A stretch of DNA of 9,054 bases from an uncultured Alphaproteobacteria bacterium (GCA_903905285.1 CAIVFQ010000086.1:1-9054); one strand, 5' to 3'. Numbered from the stretch's first letter, positions 1 through 7,067 are shown. Notes: generated by a model not told the origin, from the sequence alone. Numbers and translations are program-made.

Positions 1-732
1 ATGGGGATCATGTCACTCTCTTGCAACAAACTACCTCGACTTACGCAGTAGCTCTATTGGATGCCATTCGGTGTTGATATTACTGATCAAAAACTACATC
101 GTGACATGCAAGAAGAATCTTGGCGTTATTATACCCAATGTATTAGAAGGCAGATTTATTCTGGCATCTGTTTTAGGGATGCTTACTGTTTTGGCGAATA
201 TAACCCTTTTGCACAATCTTTTTTACCTCCACGTATTCGTGATGATATGAACCCTCATCGTGTTAAGTTTAAGTTTGAATGCAGCGCCACAGTGACAGAA
301 GTCCTTAAATTTAGAACTATTTCTATAAATGGGGAGTTGTTTTTAAGTGATGTGCTGGATGCCCTTCGTAAAAGATCAAATGTAAAAGTTATTCAAAGAA
401 GATTTGATTCTCTTGAAAACGTCACAGCTTTAACAGAAGGAATTGTTTTTAACTGTTTAGGTCTTGGGGCGGGGAAACTTTTTAGAGACGACAAAATAGT
501 TCCTATCAAAGGCCAGTTGCTTTACCTAAAACCTCAACCCGACATTAATTCTTTCATGTTTGGCCAGGGGAACTATGGTCGTTTTTCTGTTTACCCCTTA
601 GGAAATAAACTTGCTATCGGACTTACTTATGAAAAAGGTAAGGGCGATTTAATCTTAGAGGAAGACGTTTTAGAAAAATATAAGGCTGTTTTGGGGGAAT
701 TTTACCAAGAACATGGGGTATTGGTTTTCTAA
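1..732 (+). pseudogene. D-amino-acid-oxidase-like FAD oxidoreductase, broken remnant
   Basis: The long open stretch from 61 reads as the middle and substrate half of a DAO-family flavoprotein. Supporting signals are MPFGVD near its start, an ESWRYY helix, an IVFNCLGLGAGKLF stretch (about residues 128-141, the usual 'vvNctGlgA' segment), then PIKGQ and YPLGNKLAIGLTYEKG. The N-terminal Rossmann dinucleotide motif is absent. The frame of 61-732 is closed upstream by TAG at 49-51, but the third frame from position 3 reads ...TTSTYAVAL, and dropping one base near 54-58 joins it to WMPFGVD, as expected for this family. At the other end the protein stops at EHGVLVF, before the C-terminal segment that normally carries the substrate-binding Arg and the glycine-rich GHGGSGW-type FAD motif. 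I infer an inactive pseudogene whose 5' part lies before the window. The family call is fairly secure; the exact substrate class is not. Confidence 0.72.
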
Positions 733-799
733 AAGTTAAACGCAATGGCGAGCTTGAGGGAGAGAGAAACACGCATTAGAATTTTTTCGTTCATTAACC

Positions 800-3004
800 T
801 TGTTGTATACACGAACATCTTCTTGCTACTCTTACAGAATCCCCATTGTAAAAATACGGACTCTATTGTTACAAGAATCTGATCTTCTCCTCCGATTAAA
901 ATCTTACGACCCAACTGCTGACGAGGAGTTGCTTGCCCGTGCCTACCGTTTTTCTCAAAAAGCCCATGGTGATCAGGTTCGTGCCTCAGGCGAGCCTTAT
1001 TTTTCCCACCCTTTAGAGGTTGCCAGCATTCTGCTTGATTTGAAGCTGGATTGTTTTTCAATTATAACGGCGTTGCTTCACGATACGGTCGAAGATACGT
1101 TGGCTACCCTAGAAGAAATCAAAATTCAGTTTGGGCCAGAAATTGCCCGTTTGGTTGATGGGGTCACGAAACTATCACGGTTAGAGTTGCAATCCGAGGC
1201 CACCAAACAGGCTGAAAATTTCCAAAAGCTTGTCTTAGCCATGTCGAGTGATATACGGGTTTTGTTGTTAAAACTGGCTGATCGTGTTCATAACATGCGC
1301 ACTTTGCACCATATTAATGACGATTCTAAGTGCCGCCGCATTGCCCGTGAAACAATGGAAATTTATGCGCCGTTGGCAGAACGTATGGGTATGCATTCAT
1401 TGAAAGACGAGCTTGAGGATTTGGCCTTTGCCACCCTCAATGCTGAAATGCATCAGTCGATTAAAACGCGTCTTAATTTCCTGCGTGAGGCTTCTGAAGA
1501 TGCGATTGGATTTATTCTTGAAGATTTAAGACGGGTTCTGGGTGAGGTTGGTATCAAAGGTACCGTTAATGGTCGCTTAAAAACGCCTTATTCCATATGG
1601 CGAAAGATGCAGCAAAAAAGCATCACGTTTGAACAGCTTTCCGACATCATGGCCTTTAGAATTGTTGTGGAGGAGGTTCCTGAGTGCTACCAAGTGTTAG
1701 GCATTATCCACAGTCATTACTTGGTTGTTCCTGGCCGTTTTAAAGATTATATCAGCACGCCTAAACCGAATAATTATCAATCATTGCATACAGGGGTTAT
1801 TGGCCCTTTAAACCAGCGTATTGAAGCCCAAATTCGCACCAAAGATATGAATCAAATTTCCGAATTGGGGGTTGCTGCCCATTGGCAATATAAAAGGGGT
1901 GTGCGCATTCATGATGGTAAACAATACGCGTGGCTGCGCAGCCTGTTGGAAATTTTAGAACAGGCTTCAAGTCCTGAAGAATTTTTAGAACATACCAAGC
2001 TAGAGATGTTTCAGGATCAGGTTTTTTGCTTCACCCCAAAAGGCGAACTGATTTCTTTGCCAAAGGGGGCGACTCCCATCGATTTTGCCTACGCGATTCA
2101 TTCGGAAGTTGGTGACCGTACCGTTGGGGCCAAAATTAATGGCCGCCAGATGCCGCTGCGGACTGTGCTGAATAATGGGGATCAGGTTGAAATTTCAACC
2201 TATCAACATCAATGTCCCTCGCCTACATGGGAACGATTTGTGGTTACGGGTAAAGCCAGAGCCCGCATCCGTCGATTCATTAGAAGCCAACAACGTGACC
2301 AATTTAAAGAATTGGGAAAATCACTGTTGCAAAAGGCTTGCATGAAAGAAGGCGTGTCTTATTCAGAAAAGGCCATCGGTTTAGCCGCCAGTTATTTTCA
2401 GTATGCCCTTACGGATGATTTGTTGGCGGCCATTGGCGAGGGGATTCAAAGCACACGAGAAGTAATTGCTGTTGCCTATCCGAACCGCCAAAAGAAAGAC
2501 CCTAAAGCCAGCATAGCTGAAACCGAACTGCCTAAAATCGCGCCCAAGACCGAGGGTAACCACCCAAGCTTAAGCATTGAAGGATTAATTCCGGGCATGG
2601 CTATGCATTTTGCTGGTTGTTGCCACCCTTTGCCGGGCGATAAAATACGCGGGATTGTTGTAACGGGCAGGGGCGTTACCATTCATACCTTTGACTGCGA
2701 AAGTTTGCACAGTATTGACCCTGATCGGTTGCTTGATTTGTCATGGCACGATGATCGCAATAAAAGTGCCCGCCATGTTGGTCGTTTAAAGGTAACTTTT
2801 ATCAACAAAGCTGGCAGTTTAGCGGCTATGTCTACGGCTATAACCAAACATCAAGGTAACATTGTTAATTTGAAAGTCATCAACAGAACGGTCGATTTTT
2901 GGGATCTGATTGTTGATGTTGAGGTCAAAGATTTGGAACATTTGATTCATATTAAAACCGTGCTTCGTTCCCTGGCGATCATTCATAATGCTGATCGAAT
3001 TTAA
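800..3004 (+). CDS. spoT: Bifunctional (p)ppGpp synthetase/hydrolase (RelA/SpoT, Rsh)
   Basis: This enzyme makes and degrades the stringent-response alarmone (p)ppGpp in the cytoplasm. All domains are present in order (numbering from 800). The HD hydrolase covers about 45-195, with H70, the H94-D95 pair in LLHDTVEDT and D161 in KLADRVHNMRTL. The synthetase covers about 255-365, with GRLKTPYSIWRKM, RFKDYIS at 313-319 and NNYQSLHT. The TGS domain is about 406-466, a CCHPLPGD zinc-finger-like segment lies at 607-614, and the C-terminal ACT domain spans about 660-734. RFKD fits the RXKD signature of bifunctional enzymes rather than the acidic EXDD of synthetase-only RelA, and the hydrolase residues are intact. 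The start is uncertain: 800 is TTG, no ATG precedes the conserved region, and a TTG at 866 would give the family-typical start LLQESDLLLRLKSYDP and 712 residues. Neither has a clear ribosome site. It appears to be transcribed alone. Confidence 0.96.
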   Translation: MLYTRTSSCYSYRIPIVKIRTLLLQESDLLLRLKSYDPTADEELLARAYRFSQKAHGDQVRASGEPYFSHPLEVASILLDLKLDCFSIITALLHDTVEDTLATLEEIKIQFGPEIARLVDGVTKLSRLELQSEATKQAENFQKLVLAMSSDIRVLLLKLADRVHNMRTLHHINDDSKCRRIARETMEIYAPLAERMGMHSLKDELEDLAFATLNAEMHQSIKTRLNFLREASEDAIGFILEDLRRVLGEVGIKGTVNGRLKTPYSIWRKMQQKSITFEQLSDIMAFRIVVEEVPECYQVLGIIHSHYLVVPGRFKDYISTPKPNNYQSLHTGVIGPLNQRIEAQIRTKDMNQISELGVAAHWQYKRGVRIHDGKQYAWLRSLLEILEQASSPEEFLEHTKLEMFQDQVFCFTPKGELISLPKGATPIDFAYAIHSEVGDRTVGAKINGRQMPLRTVLNNGDQVEISTYQHQCPSPTWERFVVTGKARARIRRFIRSQQRDQFKELGKSLLQKACMKEGVSYSEKAIGLAASYFQYALTDDLLAAIGEGIQSTREVIAVAYPNRQKKDPKASIAETELPKIAPKTEGNHPSLSIEGLIPGMAMHFAGCCHPLPGDKIRGIVVTGRGVTIHTFDCESLHSIDPDRLLDLSWHDDRNKSARHVGRLKVTFINKAGSLAAMSTAITKHQGNIVNLKVINRTVDFWDLIVDVEVKDLEHLIHIKTVLRSLAIIHNADRI

Positions 3005-3077
3005 CGATATAATTTTCCGTCCATTAATCTAATTTTAACTTTTAAAACCTACTTATTTATCAAGCCAACAGTGACAC

Positions 3078-3081
3078 GAGG
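3078..3081 (+). promoter_or_regulatory. Ribosome binding site of the nicotinamidase gene
   Basis: GAGG lies 8 nt before the ATG at 3090. It fixes the start at the N-terminus that includes the signal peptide, rather than at an internal start after it. Confidence 0.6.
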
Positions 3082-3089
3082 TTTGATAA

Positions 3090-3872
3090 ATGTTAACACT
3101 AAAAACCGGATTTTATTTGTTTATGGTGGGGGGGATTTTCTTGTCATCTGGATTTTCTTCTGAAGAAAAAGATTTTGAATCATCCACTCGTACGGCTGTG
3201 ATTGTGGTTGATCTTCAAGCTGACTTTACGTTAGGCGGGCCTCTTCCTGTGCCTAACAGTGGAAAGGATTATATCGAAGGGGTTGATTCAGCCACTAGAA
3301 AATTTAAGGGCCAGGGGTTTAGAATTTTTGCCACACAAGATTGGCACCCTAAAGGTCATATATCTTTTTATACCAGTCATAAAGGCAAAAATGTCCTTGA
3401 TGAGGTTCCTATACAAGATAAGGAATCCCCTGTTTCTGATGCCTCTCAACAACAGTTTGAAAGATTACAAACTCTCTGGCCGCCTCATTGCGTTCAAGGT
3501 ACAGAGGGTGCAGATATTTTATTGCCGACACAAGGTTTGGAAAAACTTATTGAAGTGGTTGTCCAAAAAGGTATGCATGCAGATTACGACAGTTATTCCG
3601 GATTTCAAGACGATGGTGGCAATGAAACGCCTCTTAATGAAATGCTAAAGCAGATTGGCGTAGAAAAAGTTGTCATTTACGGAATTGCCACAGATTATTG
3701 CGTGAAAGCGACGGTTATAGATGCCTTAAAAAGGAACTATAAAACCTCGCTAATCACCAGTCTTAGTCGCGGCGTTAAACCAGAAAGCACCCAAGAAGCA
3801 ATTCAAGATATGAAAAAGGCCGGTGCTGCTCTATACGAGACCGTGGAAGATTTTCTGGCTGACGCTGGGTAA
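3090..3872 (+). CDS. pncA: Nicotinamidase (isochorismatase-fold), apparently exported
   Basis: PncA hydrolyses nicotinamide to nicotinate and ammonia for NAD salvage. The catalytic triad is visible: D41 in VIVVDLQADF, K160 in VVQKGMHADYDSYSGF and C204 in GIATDYCVKATVIDAL. The metal ligands are D84 and H86 of DWHP, H90, and H133 of WPPHC. The fold starts around residue 34. The first 24 residues (MLTLK, then a hydrophobic run to about residue 22, then SSEE) look like a signal peptide absent from most PncA proteins, so the enzyme is predicted to be periplasmic or secreted. The start is supported by GAGG 8 nt upstream. The gene follows spoT by 85 nt and converges with the ProQ gene, the stops being 2 nt apart. 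Family assignment is strong; the export prediction is moderate and the pathway role is inferred from the family. Confidence 0.92.
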   Translation: MLTLKTGFYLFMVGGIFLSSGFSSEEKDFESSTRTAVIVVDLQADFTLGGPLPVPNSGKDYIEGVDSATRKFKGQGFRIFATQDWHPKGHISFYTSHKGKNVLDEVPIQDKESPVSDASQQQFERLQTLWPPHCVQGTEGADILLPTQGLEKLIEVVVQKGMHADYDSYSGFQDDGGNETPLNEMLKQIGVEKVVIYGIATDYCVKATVIDALKRNYKTSLITSLSRGVKPESTQEAIQDMKKAGAALYETVEDFLADAG

Positions 3873-3874
3873 CC

Positions 3875-4471
3875 TTAGTCATGTGCGGCTATGTTTTTAA
3901 CAGGACGTTTAAAAGGTCTTTTTTCCTTGAAGACTTTTTTCTTTTCAAAACGTTGGGTTAAAATCGTTTGTGTGAAATCTTTGTGCGAAGGATCAACAGA
4001 TTCTGTAGCGACCCCTTGCAAGTCAACGCGATCGCTGGCGTCGACCAAGGCCTTTAGATAGAACGTTGAATGGGTGTAGTATTTTATGGCTGACCTTAAT
4101 TTAACCTTTGATATGGATCCATCATCGGGCAGGTGGGCATAAATATCATGGGTGATATTTAATTTTAAAGGCTTTGGCTGTTTAAAATTAAAGGTATCGG
4201 GAAATGTTTTGCATAACCAATAGATAATGGTTTCATATTCTTTGCGTCGCTCTTGCCACGTTTTTTTTAAGTTTTCCGGGGAATCGAGTTTTGCTTCTTC
4301 TAAAGCGTCTGCGTTGCGTTCTACGGCTTTCTTATGTTCTGGCGCGGTTGAAGAAGGTTGAGTAGGGTGATCTGCGGAAGGCATCGGTTCTTTTAAAGAC
4401 CGAAGTTTTTCCCAAGTATCTGTACTTAAAGATGTGCGTGGCGGTTTGTTGGAAGACATGATGGTTTTCAC
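3875..4471 (-). CDS. proQ: ProQ/FinO-family RNA chaperone
   Basis: ProQ/FinO proteins bind structured RNA and sRNA-mRNA duplexes. The domain spans about residues 72-160: KTFPDTFNF, then PLKLNITHDIYAHL (the usual 'PLkiGI..dI' stretch), LRSAIKYYTHSTFYLKAL and DRVDLQGVATESVD. The first 70 residues are a polar, probably disordered extension rich in Ser, Pro, Glu and Lys. The last 25 residues (FEKKKVFKEKRPFKRPVK) are strongly basic, a common RNA-binding tail arrangement. The longest start is GTG at 4471; an ATG four codons inside (4459) is equally plausible, and neither has a convincing ribosome site. It converges with the nicotinamidase gene and is divergent from gshB across 112 nt. The name proQ is by domain; a plasmid-type FinO role seems unlikely because no transfer genes are nearby. 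Confidence 0.88.
   Translation of the reverse strand: MKTIMSSNKPPRTSLSTDTWEKLRSLKEPMPSADHPTQPSSTAPEHKKAVERNADALEEAKLDSPENLKKTWQERRKEYETIIYWLCKTFPDTFNFKQPKPLKLNITHDIYAHLPDDGSISKVKLRSAIKYYTHSTFYLKALVDASDRVDLQGVATESVDPSHKDFTQTILTQRFEKKKVFKEKRPFKRPVKNIAAHD
3911..3944 (+). terminator. Possible intrinsic terminator after the nicotinamidase gene
   Basis: AAAAGGTCTT (3911-3920) and AAGACTTTTT (3930-3939) form a 10-bp stem with one G-U pair and a 9-nt loop, followed by a T-rich run. It lies 39 nt after the nicotinamidase stop, inside the oppositely oriented ProQ coding sequence where it encodes the lysine-rich tail. The stem has few G-C pairs, and lysine codons could produce it by chance, so support is limited. 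Confidence 0.33.
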
Positions 4472-4583
4472 ACTGGGGCATTTTACAATAAGAGAAACCT
4501 AATCGTAATTAAAAAAAATAGCCATAGTTTTTTTATCACACTTTGGGTTTGAAAGTGGTATAGAATCTCAAAATAAATAAAAG
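4472..4583. promoter_or_regulatory. Divergent intergenic region between ProQ and gshB genes
   Basis: This AT-rich 112-nt gap separates two divergent genes and should hold promoters for both. A TATAGA at 4559-4564 is a fair -10 box for gshB, placing transcription only some 10-15 nt before its ATG. No good -35 box is seen at standard spacing (4536-4541 reads TCACAC). No strong Shine-Dalgarno precedes the gshB ATG at 4584, so a short-leader message is possible. Confidence 0.35.
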
Positions 4584-5528
4584 ATGTCATCAGATAAAAA
4601 AATGAACACGATGATTGCCCTTCAGGTTGACCCTTTAAACAGCCTGAATCTTAAAAGCGATACGACCTTAAGAATAAGCCAGGAGGCCCAAAAAAGAGGT
4701 GCCAAGCTGTTCGCCTATACGCCCAATCAGTTAGCGTATAATCAGGGGAGTTTGTCCACAAAAGGTTGTTCCCTTCAGTTTGATAACCAGGGCCATCTTA
4801 TTCAAGGTGAAACAGAAACGTTAAATTTAGCATCAGTTGATTTTGTTTTGATTCGGCAAAACCCGCCTTTTGATAAAACGTACCTTAGCAACACATTGTT
4901 ATTAGATCATCTGCCGACTGCTGTTCGGGCCCTTAATAATCCGAAAGGCCTTAGAATCGTCAGTGAAAAGCTGTTTACGTTAGGCTTTCCTGATTTCATT
5001 CCCCCGACCTTGGTGACGACTGATTGTCAGCAGGCGATAGACTTTATCAATCTTTATAAACAGGTTATTTTAAAACCGCTCTATGAATATGGTGGTAAAG
5101 GGATTCTAACCCTTCATGATCAAGATCCTAACAATCAGGCAGTCTTAGAGCTTTATGCAGACATTTACCCAGAGGGGTTTATGGTACAAAAGTATTTGCC
5201 TGAGGTTAAGCAAGGCGATAAAAGAATTGTGTTGATAAACGGCCATCCTGTGGGGGCGTTTTTAAGACAACCACAAGACAACCAAATCCGCAGCAATCTA
5301 AGGGTAGGGGGCACAGCCCTTCGCACCGAATTAACCACCCGTGATTATGAAATTTGCGAAGCCTTGGCACCATTTTTAAAACAATGGGGATTGTATTTGG
5401 TGGGGTTGGATGTGATTGGAAATTGCTTAACAGAGGTTAATGTCACCTCGCCAACGGGGTTTGTGACGTTAGAGGAATTATACGGCATCAACGCGGCTGC
5501 TATTTTCTGGGAGGATTTAGGTGTTTGA
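4584..5528 (+). CDS. gshB: Glutathione synthetase
   Basis: GshB ligates gamma-glutamylcysteine and glycine using ATP, the last step of glutathione synthesis, in the cytoplasm. The N-terminus (IALQVDPLNSLNLKSDTT, about 11-28) is the family opening. RQNPPFD is at 91-97. The ATP-grasp nucleotide site shows ILKPLYEYGGKGI (162-174), VQKYLPEV and GDKRIVLING (201-220). RSNLRVGG lies at 237-244, and GLDVIGN followed by TEVNVTSPTG (274-292) supplies metal- and substrate-binding residues. At 314 residues it has normal length and looks intact. The family usually begins close to MIALQ, so ATG at 4602 or 4611 could be the true start rather than 4584. The stop overlaps the following response regulator by 8 nt, so the two are almost certainly co-transcribed and probably translationally coupled. 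Confidence 0.96.
   Translation: MSSDKKMNTMIALQVDPLNSLNLKSDTTLRISQEAQKRGAKLFAYTPNQLAYNQGSLSTKGCSLQFDNQGHLIQGETETLNLASVDFVLIRQNPPFDKTYLSNTLLLDHLPTAVRALNNPKGLRIVSEKLFTLGFPDFIPPTLVTTDCQQAIDFINLYKQVILKPLYEYGGKGILTLHDQDPNNQAVLELYADIYPEGFMVQKYLPEVKQGDKRIVLINGHPVGAFLRQPQDNQIRSNLRVGGTALRTELTTRDYEICEALAPFLKQWGLYLVGLDVIGNCLTEVNVTSPTGFVTLEELYGINAAAIFWEDLGV
5509..5514 (+). promoter_or_regulatory. Strong ribosome binding site fixing the GTG start at 5521
   Basis: GGGAGG lies 6 nt before GTG at 5521, inside the last codons of gshB. It supports a GTG start overlapping the gshB stop, although GTG is less common than ATG. Confidence 0.75.
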
Positions 5529-6246
5529 GACAACAAAAAATCTGCCGAACTTATTGGTTGTGGATGATGACCAACGGTTGCGTTCTCTTTTGGTGCAATT
5601 TTTAACCTCGCACGATTTACGGGTACAAGCTGCATCGAACGCTGCAGAGGCCCGGTCTTATTTGGCCAGTCAATCTTTTGATGCCCTGATTGTTGATATC
5701 ATGATGCCGGGCGAATCAGGTCTGGAGCTGACCCAAAGTTTGCGTAAAAACGATGATGTCCCCATTTTGCTTTTAACCGCCCGCGACCAGCTGCATGATA
5801 AACTGTCTGGGTTTGATTCAGGGGCTGATGATTATTTAACCAAGCCGTTCGAACCTGCAGAATTGCTGGCGCGTATTAAGGTTTTGTTGCGGCGCAAACA
5901 AGACAAGCCGGCGGTACAATTTGTCTCATTTGGGGATTATCGATTTTACCTTCAGACGGGCCAATTGCGGCACAATCAAGAAACTATTCATTTAACATCG
6001 ACAGAGCTTATTCTTTTAAAGACGCTGGCCCAAAACCCCCGCCAGCCTTTTTCACGGGAAGAGCTGGCCCAGCGGATGGGGCACCGCGTAAGCGAGCGTA
6101 CTGTCGATGTTCAAATCACCCGGTTGCGTAAAAAAATTGGGGATGACCCACGTCAGCCGCGCACCTTACAAACCATTCGCCATATTGGCTATGCCTTGTG
6201 CCCCGATGAGACGGCTGATCCTTCCCCCGTCATTATGAATTCTTAA
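5521..6246 (+). CDS. petR: OmpR-family response regulator, PetR-like
   Basis: This is a two-component DNA-binding response regulator. The receiver domain (about 10-124) has acidic residues D15-D17, phospho-acceptor D59 in ALIVDIMMPGESGLEL, T86 in LLLTARD and K108 in DDYLTKPFEP. A winged-helix trans_reg_C domain (about 135-227) follows, with LTSTELILLKTLAQNP, the recognition helix region SERTVDVQITRLRKKIG and a final TIRHIGYAL. MMPGESGLELT with TKPFEPAELL resembles the alphaproteobacterial PetR/OmpR subgroup. The GTG start is backed by GGGAGG six bases upstream and overlaps gshB. No histidine kinase is adjacent; the gene is followed immediately by a palindromic repeat, so its partner must be encoded elsewhere or is lost. 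The last residues (about PVIMNS) and the stop are encoded in a stretch resembling repeat-associated DNA near 7031, so the tail may be recently acquired. The target genes are unknown. Confidence 0.92.
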   Translation: MFETTKNLPNLLVVDDDQRLRSLLVQFLTSHDLRVQAASNAAEARSYLASQSFDALIVDIMMPGESGLELTQSLRKNDDVPILLLTARDQLHDKLSGFDSGADDYLTKPFEPAELLARIKVLLRRKQDKPAVQFVSFGDYRFYLQTGQLRHNQETIHLTSTELILLKTLAQNPRQPFSREELAQRMGHRVSERTVDVQITRLRKKIGDDPRQPRTLQTIRHIGYALCPDETADPSPVIMNS

Positions 6247-6253
6247 AGCCCGC

Positions 6254-6404
6254 GTCATTGCGAACTGCCCAAGCTCCCTTTGTCATTGCGAAGGAACGAA
6301 GTGACTGTGGCAATCTCCACCCATTTGGGCACACTTTCGGGAGATCACCACGTCGCCTTGCTCCTCGTGATGACAGTGAGGGATTTGCGGCTCCTCGTGA
6401 TGAC
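6254..6404. repeat. Dispersed long palindromic repeat, copy A
   Basis: The core is an imperfect inverted repeat. The left arm, 6282-6318, begins GTCATTGCGAAGGAACGAAG and ends GGCAATCTCC. The right arm, 6340-6374, begins GGAGATCACCACG and ends CTCCTCGTGATGAC. The loop is about 21 nt. An extra half-arm follows (to GATGAC at 6404), a short left-arm start precedes it at 6254, and another fragment, GTCATTGCCAATCC, lies at 6415. The right arm matches copy B (8845-8879) exactly over 35 nt. It sits between the convergent petR and 6433-6936 genes and could act as a bidirectional RNA hairpin. Apparent reading frames here are fragments of the repeat and not genes. Confidence 0.88.
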
Positions 6405-6432
6405 GGTTTTGGTTGTCATTGCCAATCCTCTA

Positions 6433-6936
6433 TTATTTCCCCGCCTCTATTGGTCCCTCAATACCCTGGGCTGCGTAAGAAAGCTGCTTGTTAAGGACTT
6501 TCACTTCCAGAAGACTGTTCGTAACAAGAATCGCTTGTGCCTCACTGGACTCTTTTTGGGATGGGAAACCGTGCTTCGCTCTGTATTTGTCATTGGTCAG
6601 GCAATAGATTGCGGCTAATAGTGCCTGTCTCTCAGATGATGGTGATGGCTTCTCTGCAAACACACTCTCAGCAAGTTCAAGCACTTTTTCATGTGTCATA
6701 AAACCAAGGTTTGCCACGCTCATACAAACTGAAAGATCGTCCCCTGATTTTTCCAGTGTTTCGTTAAGGGTTCCTGGTAATGCTTGCATTACGATCACTG
6801 CTGTCTGCGTAAATTCCTTACCCATTTTGTCCTCAAAATCATTACCGCTGCCGGTCGTAGACCAACCGGTTGAACTGGCCATAAGGGTTAGGGATAATAT
6901 TGCAAGGCCGTTCAGGGCCATTTTTTTAAAAGACAT
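6433..6936 (-). CDS. Small exported protein of unknown function, paralogue of the 7248-8663 product
   Basis: I do not recognise a known family. The protein has 167 residues. Residues 1-26 form a typical Sec signal peptide (basic MSFKK, hydrophobic LAILSLTLMA, small-residue region SSTGWS) without a lipobox Cys. The mature part is mostly helical in character, with only two cysteines, C71 and C112. Its second half resembles residues about 130-225 of the 7248-8663 protein: paired segments ELAESVFAEKP/AQAVGMLQERP, a shared Cys (AAIYC/TGILC) and NKQLSYA followed by an AGK/AGR end. The signal peptides match at 19 of 26 positions. The AAAGGA ribosome site and the upstream TTGACA/dyad block are also shared, so this is a duplicated or shuffled member of a local family. 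It ends directly at repeat copy A. Location is predicted to be periplasm or beyond. Confidence 0.82.
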   Translation of the reverse strand: MSFKKMALNGLAILSLTLMASSTGWSTTGSGNDFEDKMGKEFTQTAVIVMQALPGTLNETLEKSGDDLSVCMSVANLGFMTHEKVLELAESVFAEKPSPSSERQALLAAIYCLTNDKYRAKHGFPSQKESSEAQAILVTNSLLEVKVLNKQLSYAAQGIEGPIEAGK

Positions 6937-6988
6937 CGGTCATTTTCCTTTCGCGATAAGGTTAAAAAATTAAAGACATAGTTGATTC

Positions 6989-7017
6989 TGTCAAAAAATT
7001 GTTAAGATCTGTTTAAT
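6989..7017 (-). promoter_or_regulatory. Conserved promoter block upstream of the 6433-6936 gene
   Basis: Read on the minus strand, TTGACA (6994-6989) is a consensus -35 box, with TAATTT (6972-6967) as a weak -10 after 16 nt. Six bases before the TTGACA lies an imperfect dyad, GTTAAGATCTGTTTAAT on the plus strand (7001-7017). The same arrangement and spacing recur upstream of the paralogue at 8663. The gene's ribosome site is AAAGGA, about 9 nt before the ATG. Confidence 0.55.
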
Positions 7018-7067
7018 TTTGGGGTGTTGTGTCATTGGCGAATTCTTAAGCGCCCGTGTTTATACCA

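Noticed and set aside
729..1061. Minus-strand reading frame of 110 residues
   Set aside because: It overlaps the conserved N-terminal hydrolase domain of the RelA/SpoT gene and has no recognisable features.
2381..2682. Two short minus-strand frames inside the RelA/SpoT gene
   Set aside because: They lie antisense to an intact, conserved gene and look like shadows.
3001..3089. Terminator or separate promoter between the RelA/SpoT and nicotinamidase genes
   Set aside because: The gap is AT-rich, but I found no convincing hairpin with a T-run and no paired -35/-10 boxes.
3259..3648. 129-residue plus-strand frame within the nicotinamidase gene
   Set aside because: It is an alternate frame over strongly conserved catalytic sequence, without a ribosome site.
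5345..5635. Minus-strand frame across the gshB/regulator overlap
   Set aside because: Both plus-strand genes there are conserved and intact.
6258..6618. Two plus-strand frames starting in repeat copy A
   Set aside because: Their sequence is translated repeat (for example ALLLVMT/RNEVTVAI patterns) running into the antisense of the small exported-protein gene.
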